11,951 nt of DNA from Burkholderiales bacterium (GCA_031275075.1 JAISPI010000069.1:1-11951); one strand, 5' to 3'; counted from the first letter of the stretch, positions 1 through 6,708 are shown. Program-made: numbers and translations. The notes: generated by a model from the letters alone, not told the origin.

Positions 1-55
1 GGGTTACCGGCGAAGTGCGTAAGTGGAATAAAGATCACTTGAAAAATTCGAGGGA

Positions 56-361
56 TCACGCGTGCGCCATGCGCCGATGAACACAACTTTCAATTTCTGC
101 CCGCGTGGGAAGCGTTTTCAGGTCATAGCTCGCCTGAAGTGCTAACCAAGAAGCTGCATCGCCGCCAAAGTAGCGCGCAAGACGCTCTGCGGTATCGGCA
201 GTTACGGCGCGCCGCTCTTTAATGATTTCGTGGATGCGCGTGGCGGGTACGCCCAATTCTTGTGCTAGGGCATGAGCGGAAAGTCCGAGCGGCACGAGGA
301 AATCCTCACGCAATATTTCTCCAGGATGGACGGCGCGCATACGGTTAATGGGTCGAGTCAT
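56..361 (-). CDS. higA: HigA-family antitoxin (XRE helix-turn-helix)
   Basis: This 101-residue protein is the antitoxin of a HigBA type II toxin–antitoxin module. Such proteins bind and neutralise the HigB mRNA interferase and repress their own operon. Visible here are the family's N-terminal block HPGEILREDFL (about residues 12–22) and a helix-turn-helix of roughly residues 28–50 (LSAHALAQELGV ... RIHEIIKERR), followed by TADTAERLARYFG. The length is normal for HigA. The ATG lies 9 nt after the stop of the upstream higB remnant, and an AAGGA ribosome binding site overlaps that stop, so the two genes were built to be translated together. Gene order toxin–antitoxin is typical of higBA. The reading frame is complete, although the toxin frame upstream is broken, so the protein could now act as a solo repressor. 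The family call is firm; present function is inference. Confidence 0.93.
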   Translation of the reverse strand: MTRPINRMRAVHPGEILREDFLVPLGLSAHALAQELGVPATRIHEIIKERRAVTADTAERLARYFGGDAASWLALQASYDLKTLPTRAEIESCVHRRMAHA

Positions 362-370
362 GGTTAATCC

Positions 371-639
371 TTAGTGGTAATCAACGATTTCAACGGCACT
401 TGGGCCAAGTTCAGTCCATGCGAAACACACGCGCCACTGATCGTTAACGCGGATGCTCCATTGACCCTGCCGGTCACCAGAGAGTTTTTCAAGCCTGTTT
501 CCCGGCGGAGAACGCAGGAATGCCAGCGTTTGCGCCGCATCCAGTTGTGCCAGTTTACGTTCGGCAACGGACAGGATTGGTCGGAAACGCCGCGGACATC
601 GTCCCTCGAACTGTCTTTGCAGGAGAACGATAGAATCAT
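371..639 (-). pseudogene. higB: HigB-like toxin, frameshifted
   Basis: This is a RelE/HigB-superfamily ribosome-dependent mRNA interferase broken by one frameshift. The ATG frame starts MILSFSCKDS, a recognisable HigB N-terminus. At about 610–611 the homology moves to another frame, which reads FEGRCPRRFRPI, then ERKLAQLDAAQTLAFL, PPGNRLEKLSGDR, WSIRINDQWRVCFAW and ends VEIVDYH at a TAA at 371–373. The downstream frame has no ATG, GTG or TTG between its own upstream stop and the join, so it cannot start independently. The total length would be normal for HigB after restoring one base (one lost base, or two extra). The catalytic core and terminal His are otherwise intact, suggesting a recent lesion or a sequencing error. 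No slippery run that would suggest programmed frameshifting is obvious at the join. Read only in the ATG frame, the product would be a nonsense protein of about 90 residues. Confidence 0.85.
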
Positions 640-646
640 GGCGAAC

Positions 647-675
647 AGGATGTTACGCGAAGCGTAATACGTCAA
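647..675 (-). promoter_or_regulatory. Candidate higBA promoter/operator with 15-bp palindrome
   Basis: Upstream of the higB ATG lies a perfect inverted repeat at 653–667: TTACGC, GAA, GCGTAA. Just upstream of it on the minus strand is TTGACG (670–675), a good -35 match. A 17-nt spacer, which contains the palindrome, leads to a weak -10 position at 647–652 (CATCCT). HigA antitoxins bind palindromes at their own promoters, so this is the natural operator candidate. The palindrome is directly visible; the promoter and operator roles are inference, and the -10 is poor. Confidence 0.45.
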
Positions 676-703
676 GCGGAATATTTCCCTTTGGACAATG
701 ATG

Positions 704-1066
<363 letters not shown>

Positions 1067-1078
1067 GTATTCGATAGG

Positions 1079-1119
1079 CCTGCCGTGTTCAGGCAGGTAG
1101 CGCGTAGAATCGTATTCTA
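1079..1119 (-). promoter_or_regulatory. Candidate ssrA promoter and leader hairpin
   Basis: Two inverted repeats lie just upstream of the mature tmRNA 5' end. The first, 1104–1120, is a 7-bp perfect palindrome (GTAGAAT, 3-nt centre, ATTCTAC). It contains TAGAAT (1114–1119, minus strand), a five-of-six match to a -10 box, but no good -35 is visible at the expected distance. The second, 1079–1097, is a 6-bp stem (CCTGCC/GGCAGG) with a 7-nt loop, which would fold in the 5' leader of precursor tmRNA. Another -10-like TATAAA (1144–1149) overlaps the stop codon of the glycosylase gene upstream. Which box is used cannot be decided from sequence. Confidence 0.35.
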
Positions 1120-1144
1120 CCACTTGGGCGCGACCGGCGCATAT

Positions 1145-1795
1145 TTATACCTTTGGCGCATGATCCACAAGCCCATCACATGCCCCCAGTGAAATTTTCC
1201 ATAGATACAGACTTGCCACTGTTGCATAAGGGGAATATCTTTTTTTGTACTTTGCAAACAGCTCCGGCGTAATTTTTCTATGGCGGTGCAACATGCGCAG
1301 ACCCCGAATAATCGCCATATCGCTCCAGCTCATGATATCCATGCGTTGCATGGAAAAAATCATCAGCATTTCCGCCGTCCATGTGCCGACGCCTTTTATC
1401 TGGCTCAACCTTTTGCATACATCGTCGTCGGACATCGTTTGAAGCTGAGCCAAATCCAGGCTTCCGTCCAATATTTGACTTGTGATTTCTTTGATGTATA
1501 AAGCTTTTTTAATAGATGTTCCGCATGTTTGTAATTCTTCGGCAGGTATTGAGCTTATGTGTTCGGGGGTTACCGGCTCGAACATGGTTTGAAAACGGGC
1601 CCATACGGTTTTATGCGCTTTTGTGGAAATTTGCTGCCCGATAATTGAGTAAATGAGCGCCATGAACATGTCCGGAATGATCTCGCGGCGCACATATCCG
1701 ATTTCGTCTATTGCTTTGCTTAATGCGGCGTCTTTTGACTTTAGATACGCGGTTTCTTTTTCTCCATATTTAAAATATTTCGCGCTGTTTTTCAC
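1145..1795 (-). CDS. DNA-3-methyladenine glycosylase, AlkA-like (HhH-GPD)
   Basis: This is a base-excision repair enzyme of the HhH-GPD superfamily, predicted to remove alkylated bases such as 3-methyladenine. From the start chosen here it is 216 residues. SIIGQQIS (about 50–57) is the conserved helix of the AlkA branch. LSQIKGVGTWTAE (about 130–142) is the helix-hairpin-helix, and WSD (Asp about 159) supplies the catalytic aspartate. No iron–sulfur cysteine cluster follows, unlike Nth or MutY. A longer GTG frame begins at 1834 and overlaps ogt by 17 nt but lacks a ribosome binding site. The GTG at 1795 has AAGG 8 nt upstream and fits family N-termini (YFKYGEKE) better. It follows ogt closely, so the two form an alkylation-repair pair. 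The gene is AT-rich and its product lysine-rich compared with rnhA, which suggests acquisition. AlkA-like function is likely; the exact substrate range is unknown. Confidence 0.88.
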   Translation of the reverse strand: MKNSAKYFKYGEKETAYLKSKDAALSKAIDEIGYVRREIIPDMFMALIYSIIGQQISTKAHKTVWARFQTMFEPVTPEHISSIPAEELQTCGTSIKKALYIKEITSQILDGSLDLAQLQTMSDDDVCKRLSQIKGVGTWTAEMLMIFSMQRMDIMSWSDMAIIRGLRMLHRHRKITPELFAKYKKRYSPYATVASLYLWKISLGACDGLVDHAPKV

Positions 1796-1817
1796 TTCTT
1801 TTGCCTTTTTGAATCCC

Positions 1818-2357
1818 TTAGAGCGCCGTTCCACTCGTGGGAACGAACAGTCGGGACATATCGACGTCTTCCAATTCCAGCAATTTTATTTTTGCGCGAA
1901 CGCCTCCCGCGTAACCTGTCAAGCTGCCATTTGAGCCTACCACCCGATGGCAGGGGATGATGATGGAGATCGGATTGTGCCCGACAGCACCGCCTACTGC
2001 CTGGCTTGACATGCTTTTTTTATTCATTTTCACGGCCATTTTTTGGGCAATGTCGCCGTAGGTGATAACTTTGCCGTAGGGTATTTCACATAAGATGCGC
2101 CACACTCTTTGACGAAACTCGCTGCCAATAGGCGCTAACGGCAATTCGGAAATATCAGGCTTTTTACTTGCAAAGTATCTGTCCAGCCATTTTTTTGCGG
2201 CGGAAAAAACAGGCATATCGTTATTCTTTGCCATTTCTTCCGGGATGGTGCCCCCATGATATTTTTGCCCGTCCAGCCATAAACCGACAAGATGATCGCC
2301 GTTACACGCAAGCGTAATCGTGCCGATGGGTGATGGGTAATTTGTTGAGTAATACAT
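1818..2357 (-). CDS. ogt: O6-alkylguanine-DNA methyltransferase (first of two)
   Basis: This suicide repair protein transfers an alkyl group from O6-alkylguanine (or O4-alkylthymine) in DNA to its own cysteine. It has 179 residues: an N-terminal ribonuclease-like domain (about 1–75), then the DNA-binding and catalytic domain. Visible are FRQRVW (81–86), the helix-turn-helix region VITYGDIAQ (97–105), and the active site PCHRVVGS with Cys136, followed by LTGYAGG. About residues 106–120 (AVKMNKKSMSSQA) include a few residues more than the compact form of the family has before VGGAVGHNP. The ATG has AGAGG 4–5 nt upstream. It lies 33 nt after rnhA and just before the AlkA-like gene, all on the minus strand, so direct reversal and base excision of alkyl damage appear co-expressed. 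Base composition is lower in GC than rnhA. It is a distant paralogue of the ogt at 10007–10531, not a recent copy. Confidence 0.95.
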   Translation of the reverse strand: MYYSTNYPSPIGTITLACNGDHLVGLWLDGQKYHGGTIPEEMAKNNDMPVFSAAKKWLDRYFASKKPDISELPLAPIGSEFRQRVWRILCEIPYGKVITYGDIAQKMAVKMNKKSMSSQAVGGAVGHNPISIIIPCHRVVGSNGSLTGYAGGVRAKIKLLELEDVDMSRLFVPTSGTAL

Positions 2358-2390
2358 TTTGCCTCTTAATGTTCCAAGGTAGCGGTATGT

Positions 2391-2843
2391 TCACTCGGCG
2401 GGTTTTTCCAAGACGGTTTCAACGCCTTGATTGGCGAGCGCGTCGGCGCGTTCGTTACCGGGATGGTCGGCGTGGCCTTTGACCCAATGCCATTCAATCT
2501 GGTGGCGAGCGGCTTCGCGGTCGAGGGTCTGCCAGAGTTCGCTGTTTTTGACTGGTTTTTTGCTGGCGGTTTTCCAACCGTTTTTTTTCCAGTTATGAAT
2601 CCATTGTTCGATGCCGTTTTTGACGTAAACGGAATCGGTGTAAAGCTGTACGGTACAAGGCCGCGTCAACGCAGCAAGTGCCTGAATGACGGCGGTTAGC
2701 TCCATCCGGTTGTTGGTGGTGTGCGCTTCGCCGCCGAAAAGTTCTCGTTGAACGTCGCCGAAGACGAGCAGTGCGCCCCAGCCGCCGGGACCGGGGTTGC
2801 CTTTGCAGGCGCCGTCGGTGCAAATTTCAACAACACGGGTCAT
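2391..2843 (-). CDS. rnhA: Ribonuclease HI
   Basis: RNase HI cuts the RNA strand of RNA–DNA hybrids, removing primers and R-loops in the cytoplasm. The 150-residue protein matches the E. coli enzyme closely in length and numbering. The metal-binding and catalytic residues Asp10 (TDGACKGNPG), Glu48 (RMELTAV), Asp70 (YTDSVYV), His124 (VKGHADHPGN) and Asp134 (ERADALA) are all present, as is the basic handle region around WKKNGWKTASKKPVKN (85–100). Its ATG overlaps the TGA of the upstream methyltransferase (ATGA, 4 nt), so translation is probably coupled, and no strong Shine–Dalgarno is seen. In E. coli and many relatives the neighbour on this side would be dnaQ; here an ogt–alkA pair follows instead. 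This is a confident call. Confidence 0.98.
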   Translation of the reverse strand: MTRVVEICTDGACKGNPGPGGWGALLVFGDVQRELFGGEAHTTNNRMELTAVIQALAALTRPCTVQLYTDSVYVKNGIEQWIHNWKKNGWKTASKKPVKNSELWQTLDREAARHQIEWHWVKGHADHPGNERADALANQGVETVLEKPAE

Positions 2844-3613
2844 GATCGTTTTTCATATCTTTGTGAAGTTTTGTGTGCAGCAGCCCAGTTTTTGCGGCGG
2901 GCATCACGTTGCCACACTGGGGTAATCACACGCATACCGGTTACTTTTTTGACGGCATGCAGAAAATAAATGCCACCGGCGATCGGCCACCAACGATCTC
3001 CCGCTTTTTCGATGACACGGCAGCGGGCAAGCCAGTTGGCGCGCGCGAAGGGGGGCGCATAGACATCGAAGCCTCCGCCGATGATATCAAATCCGAGTAG
3101 TGCCAGCCAATCTTTGACGCGATAGGCACTCAGGAAACGACCGTTCCAAGGTGGTTGAACGTCTTTGCAAAGACGCCGGCGCGCGCCGAACAGCGAAAAA
3201 GGGTTGATGCCGACAATCAACAAACGGCCTTCTGGACGCAACACACGGTGCGCTTCGCGCAGTAATTGATGCGGATCGTCTGTAAATTCGAGCGCGTGCG
3301 GCATCGCAATCAGATCGATCACGTCATCAGGCAACGGTAGCGCATGTGGATCGGCGCGAACGCCGGCAGGCGGATTGAAGTCGAGCGTCCAGCGGTGCGG
3401 AATGCGCGATTGCGCCAGCAGCGGTTGTTGCGGCAGCCCGATTTGCAGCGCGTAAAAACCGAAGAGGTCGGGAACGGTGCGATCAAACCAGACTTGTTCA
3501 CGGGTCAGCAGGTATTGCCCAAGCGGCGTTTGCCAGCCGCGTGGCGTTTCCGGCGGTATGGCCGATGGTGCGTCAGTTGACAGGTTTGGCGGCAGCCCCG
3601 ATGATGTGCTCAT
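2840..3613 (-). CDS. Class I SAM-dependent methyltransferase, YafS-like
   Basis: This is a predicted cytoplasmic methyltransferase of unknown substrate. Of 257 residues, the middle carries the class I fold's later motifs: DPHALPLPDDVIDLIAMPHALEF (about 88–110), then LLREAHRVLRPEGRLLIVGINPFS (about 117–140, motifs of the UbiE/Methyltransf_11 type). The usual glycine-rich motif I is not recognisable, which fits the YafS-like group encoded beside rnhA in many proteobacteria. The order gloB (divergent), this gene, then rnhA is the same as in E. coli. The ATG at 3613 is chosen. The frame extends to a GTG at 3652, but that adds residues without family character. The ATG lies in the CATG shared with the gloB start on the other strand. 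An AGGGA sequence sits rather far (about 11 nt) upstream. Functionally uncharacterised as far as I know. Confidence 0.88.
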   Translation of the reverse strand: MSTSSGLPPNLSTDAPSAIPPETPRGWQTPLGQYLLTREQVWFDRTVPDLFGFYALQIGLPQQPLLAQSRIPHRWTLDFNPPAGVRADPHALPLPDDVIDLIAMPHALEFTDDPHQLLREAHRVLRPEGRLLIVGINPFSLFGARRRLCKDVQPPWNGRFLSAYRVKDWLALLGFDIIGGGFDVYAPPFARANWLARCRVIEKAGDRWWPIAGGIYFLHAVKKVTGMRVITPVWQRDARRKNWAAAHKTSQRYEKRS

Positions 3614-4391
3614 GGTAGCGATTATCCCTATCCCGGCTTTCGAGGACAACACTATTTGGTTGATTCACGACAACCATCATGCTGTGGCAGTAGATGTTGG
3701 CGATGCGACACCCCTTTTAAAACGGATTGAAACGTTAAATCTGACGCTGTCCGCGGCGCTGTGTACGCACCACCATGCGGATCATGTCGGCGGTAACACG
3801 GCGCTGGTGAAGCGTTATCCGGTGCCGATTTACGGGCCGGAAAGCGAGGACATTCCGGCGTGTACCGTGCCGCTGCGCGGAGGTGAAACGCTGCCGCTGC
3901 CCGGTCTGGAAATACCCTGCCGTGTGCTGGCGGTACCTGGGCATACGCTGGGGCATCTGGCTTATGTGGTGGAGACGCCGGAGGAAACGGCGCTTTTCTG
4001 TGGCGATACGCTGTTTGGCGCGGGTTGTGGGCGCGTTTTCGAGGGGACGATGGCGATGATGTGGCAGTCGTTATCGGCACTGGCGACGTTGCCGGAGACG
4101 ACGCGTGTTTATTACGGCCACGAGTACACGTTATCGAATTTGCGGTTCGCGCGCGCGGTCGAGCCGGGAAATACGGCGCTGGCAGCGCGTGAAGCGGTGG
4201 TGCAGGCGTTGCGTGATGCGGGCAACCCCAGCGCACCGTCAACCTTGGCAGAAGAACGGGCGACCAATCCTTTCCTGCGTGCTGACGTTCCGGCGGTGCA
4301 GACGGCGGCGCGAGTCTACAGCGGATTGCCGTGTGTAACAGCGTTAGAAACATTTACTGTATTACGGGCGTGGAAGGATCGTTTTCGTTGA
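3612..4391 (+). CDS. gloB: Hydroxyacylglutathione hydrolase (glyoxalase II)
   Basis: Glyoxalase II hydrolyses S-D-lactoylglutathione to D-lactate and glutathione, the second step of methylglyoxal detoxification. The 259-residue protein has the metallo-beta-lactamase signature THHHADHVGG (His53, His55, Asp57, His58), with the further metal ligands His111 (PGHTLGH), Asp132 (CGDTLFGAGCGR) and His170 (YYGHEYT). The C-terminal substrate-binding part includes NLRFA and EERATNPFLR, typical of GloB rather than general hydrolases. The ATG at 3612 was chosen because homology starts at IIPIPAFEDN; the open frame continues upstream to 3477, but that part is antisense to the methyltransferase. The ribosome binding site is weak. 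Start codons of this gene and the divergent methyltransferase overlap, so each promoter must lie inside the other's coding region or leader. It is followed by mltD, as in E. coli. Confidence 0.96.
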   Translation: MVAIIPIPAFEDNTIWLIHDNHHAVAVDVGDATPLLKRIETLNLTLSAALCTHHHADHVGGNTALVKRYPVPIYGPESEDIPACTVPLRGGETLPLPGLEIPCRVLAVPGHTLGHLAYVVETPEETALFCGDTLFGAGCGRVFEGTMAMMWQSLSALATLPETTRVYYGHEYTLSNLRFARAVEPGNTALAAREAVVQALRDAGNPSAPSTLAEERATNPFLRADVPAVQTAARVYSGLPCVTALETFTVLRAWKDRFR

Positions 4392-4422
4392 TCGTATTCC
4401 GGCACGGATAATGCGCAGCTTA

Positions 4423-4451
4423 TTGACGCATCGCGGCGATGGCTCTACTAT
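4423..4451 (+). promoter_or_regulatory. Predicted sigma-70 promoter of mltD
   Basis: TTGACG (4423–4428) and TACTAT (4446–4451) are separated by exactly 17 nt. They match the -35 and -10 consensus at five and four of six positions. Transcription would begin near 4458. This is downstream of the first ATG of the mltD frame (4411), so that ATG cannot be the start on this transcript. An imperfect copy of the -10 segment occurs about 54 nt downstream. Confidence 0.55.
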
Positions 4452-4536
4452 CCAAGGGTCTTTCGCTGTTAGTATGGCGTCGTTGTGTGGATTGGCTGCT
4501 ACCCTCCAAGGGCGGTCGTTGTTTTCGGGAGTTATT

Positions 4537-6429
4537 TTGCGTTATCCGGCCACCTTTTTCCGTTGTTGTTTCGTTGCGCTGGTTGCTGCTGCGCTTTCTT
4601 CTTGTGCCTCTTTTCAAAAACCGGAATCCGCCGATGTTGTAAAACAGGTGGAAATGCCGTCCGGCGCTATTCAGCCGGTGCTGCCCGCTGATGACGCTGT
4701 GGCGTCTTTGTCGCCGCCGGTATTGTCCAGTGAACCCATGGGGCCGCCGGTGTTCACACCGGAACAGCAAGCCGAACTGGAACAGTTGCCGTCGCCGGAA
4801 ACCGATTTGTGGGAAGTGATCGTTAGCGGGTACAACGTTCCCGATTTGCAAGGGTCGCTGGTGACCAAGTGGGAGCAGTGGTACAGCAGTCGCCCCGATT
4901 ACATTGCGCGAATAGTCAATCGCAGTCGTTTGTATCTGTACCACATTGTTCATGAAGTTCAGGCGCGTCAAATGCCGATGGAGATCGCGCTGTTGCCGAT
5001 GATCGAGAGCGCCTACAACCCGAACGCGCTGTCGAGGAGCCGCGCTTCCGGCATCTGGCAGTTCATTCCGTCCACCGGCAAGAATTACGGACTGAAACAG
5101 GACTGGTGGGTCGATGAGCGCCGCGATGTGTTGTCCGCGACCGATTCGGCGCTCGATTACTTACAAAAACTGTACCGCGATTTCAACGATTGGCAACTGG
5201 CGTTGGCTGCTTATAACTGCGGGGAAGGTTGCATCTCGCGGGCGTTGGCGAAAAATCGCGCGCAAGGTTTGCCGGAGACGTATGAAGCGTTGAAGATACC
5301 GAACGAAACGGTTAATTACGTTCCGAAATTGCAGGCGGTCAAAAACATCATCCGCGATCCTGAAAAATACAACATCGAACTGGCCGATATGCCCGACGCG
5401 CCGTACTTCACTGTTGTGAAGACAACGAGGCGGATGGATATCGACATGGCGGTATCGCTTGCCGAAATGTCGAAAGAGGAATTTCTGGCGCTCAATCCGC
5501 AGCACAACCGACCGGTGATTGCTGGCGCCGACGAATTTACGTTGTTGTTGCCGTTCGACAAAGCCGAGTTGTTTGCGTCGAAACTGGAACTGGCGGATCA
5601 GCCGCTGGTGACTTGGCAAGCGCATCGGCTGCAAAAAGGCGAGACATTCGCGCAGGTGGCAAACAAATTCGGCATGTCGCTTGAAGCATTGCAGGCGATC
5701 AACGGATTGGGACGCCGTGCCCAGGCTCGTGAAGGCATGATGCTGCTGGTGCCGGCGCAACAACCATCGCAGACAACCGAAGCGTCGCTTGCCAAAGCGG
5801 TGTTCACTACGGTGCCGAGCGGACGAATGTCGCACTACAAGGTCAAACGCGGCGATACGCTGACGCAGATCGCCAGCCGTTACGGTACGACGGTGAATGA
5901 ATTGATGCGGCTCAACGGTTTGAAGAACGCCAAGACGCTGCGTGTGGGCAAAAATCTTCGCGTGTACGAAGGAGAGATTGTGCGCACAGCGTCATCGGCG
6001 CGGACACCGGACATGGCGGATGCGCGCGTCGCGACAACGGCGCAAGCGACATATTACAAAGTGCAAAAAGGCGATACGCTGGGACATATCGCCTCCCGTT
6101 ATCGGGTCAGCGTTCAAGATTTGATGCGCTGGAACAACTTGGCGAATGCCCAAGCGTTGCGGGCAGGACAAGATTTGCGGGTATCCCATGCGCCGACCCG
6201 GGTTGTGGCTCAACAACCGACGACAAAGAACGCAAAAGCGAACGACGGCGAGGGTTACAAAGTACAAAAAGGCGATACCTTGTTTGCTATCGCTTCGCGT
6301 TACAGCGTCAGCGTCGACGATTTGATGCGATGGAACAATCTGAAAAAAGCCACGGCGTTGCGAGCCGGACAAACGATCCGGGTTTCCGGCAATAGCGACA
6401 CCAAAGTGGCAAGATTCGGAAAAAATTGA
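4537..6429 (+). CDS. mltD: Membrane-bound lytic murein transglycosylase D, lipoprotein with four LysM
   Basis: MltD cleaves the glycan strands of peptidoglycan to 1,6-anhydromuropeptides at the periplasmic side of the outer membrane. From TTG 4537 the product has 630 residues. A short signal peptide (RYPATFFRCCFVALVAAALSSC) ends in a lipobox with Cys23. A family-1 SLT domain follows, with catalytic Glu157 in MIESAYNP, then GIWQFIPSTGKNYGL and ALAAYNCGEG. Four LysM peptidoglycan-binding repeats lie near residues 359–407, 432–476, 505–549 and 573–618, the last three very alike. TTG 4537 is preferred because GGGAG lies 5 nt upstream and it puts the signal peptide at the N-terminus. The frame also holds ATGs at 4411 (upstream of the predicted transcription start) and 4474 (no ribosome binding site). 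E. coli MltD has, as I recall, fewer LysM repeats. Confidence 0.93.
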   Translation: MRYPATFFRCCFVALVAAALSSCASFQKPESADVVKQVEMPSGAIQPVLPADDAVASLSPPVLSSEPMGPPVFTPEQQAELEQLPSPETDLWEVIVSGYNVPDLQGSLVTKWEQWYSSRPDYIARIVNRSRLYLYHIVHEVQARQMPMEIALLPMIESAYNPNALSRSRASGIWQFIPSTGKNYGLKQDWWVDERRDVLSATDSALDYLQKLYRDFNDWQLALAAYNCGEGCISRALAKNRAQGLPETYEALKIPNETVNYVPKLQAVKNIIRDPEKYNIELADMPDAPYFTVVKTTRRMDIDMAVSLAEMSKEEFLALNPQHNRPVIAGADEFTLLLPFDKAELFASKLELADQPLVTWQAHRLQKGETFAQVANKFGMSLEALQAINGLGRRAQAREGMMLLVPAQQPSQTTEASLAKAVFTTVPSGRMSHYKVKRGDTLTQIASRYGTTVNELMRLNGLKNAKTLRVGKNLRVYEGEIVRTASSARTPDMADARVATTAQATYYKVQKGDTLGHIASRYRVSVQDLMRWNNLANAQALRAGQDLRVSHAPTRVVAQQPTTKNAKANDGEGYKVQKGDTLFAIASRYSVSVDDLMRWNNLKKATALRAGQTIRVSGNSDTKVARFGKN

Positions 6430-6432
6430 ACG

Positions 6433-6708
6433 ATGGCGGACACGCTTCCCGAAGAATCGTTGTTGCAATTCCCCTGCGATTTTCCGATCAAAGTGATGGG
6501 AAAAAACGTCGAAGGGTTTGCGCAGGCCATTGCCGATGTTGTTGTGATGCATGCGCCGGATTTTGATCCGGCAACAATGGAAATGCGCCCCTCCAAAGAA
6601 AACCGCTATTTGTCACTGACCGTGACGGTGCGCGCGACGAGCAAAGCGCAACTCGATGCGTTGTATCAAGCACTGACGGCACATCCGATGGTGAGTATGG
6701 TGCTTTAA
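6433..6708 (+). CDS. ybeD: YbeD family protein (DUF493)
   Basis: This small cytoplasmic protein of 91 residues belongs to the YbeD/DUF493 family, whose fold resembles ACT-type regulatory domains and whose function is not settled. Recognisable are the opening LLQFPCDFPIKVMG, the middle block RPSKENRYLSLTVTVRATSKAQLDALYQAL and the end HPMVSMVL, spanning the whole family length. It starts only 3 nt after the mltD stop, so it is cotranscribed with mltD. In many proteobacteria ybeD precedes lipB and lipA; those genes are absent here, so it has been uncoupled from lipoate synthesis. A strong intrinsic terminator follows directly. Its TAA overlaps the TAA of the convergent gene. Confidence 0.92.
   Translation: MADTLPEESLLQFPCDFPIKVMGKNVEGFAQAIADVVVMHAPDFDPATMEMRPSKENRYLSLTVTVRATSKAQLDALYQALTAHPMVSMVL

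Noticed and set aside
1..55. Terminator after higA
   Set aside because: An AAGTG/CACTT pairing of 5 bp with a 10-nt loop and no T-run is too weak; nothing else is seen in this short edge.
681..700. Terminator of ssrA
   Set aside because: Only a short imperfect GGAA/TTCC pairing without a T-run was found after the CCA end.
1079..1097. Intrinsic terminator after the glycosylase gene
   Set aside because: The hairpin has no T-run on the minus strand and lies within the likely ssrA leader.
1145..1834. Longer AlkA-like frame starting at GTG 1834, overlapping ogt by 17 nt
   Set aside because: No ribosome binding site there; GTG 1795 has AAGG at good spacing and gives the expected N-terminus. The longer start is not excluded.
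3652..4353. Long minus-strand open frame of 233 codons opposite gloB
   Set aside because: Its product is rich in Arg, Pro, Ala and His, as expected of the shadow of a GC-rich gene, and gloB on the other strand has all metal ligands.
5161..5835. Minus-strand open frame of 224 codons opposite mltD
   Set aside because: It is the antisense shadow of the SLT–LysM part; the product is Arg/Gln/Phe-rich without domain features.
5830..6400. Tandem DNA repeat
   Set aside because: The repetition is the coding of LysM units 2–4 of MltD and needs no separate repeat element.
5992..6596. Minus-strand frames opposite the LysM repeats and ybeD
   Set aside because: The repeated words in them only mirror the DNA repetition of the LysM units.
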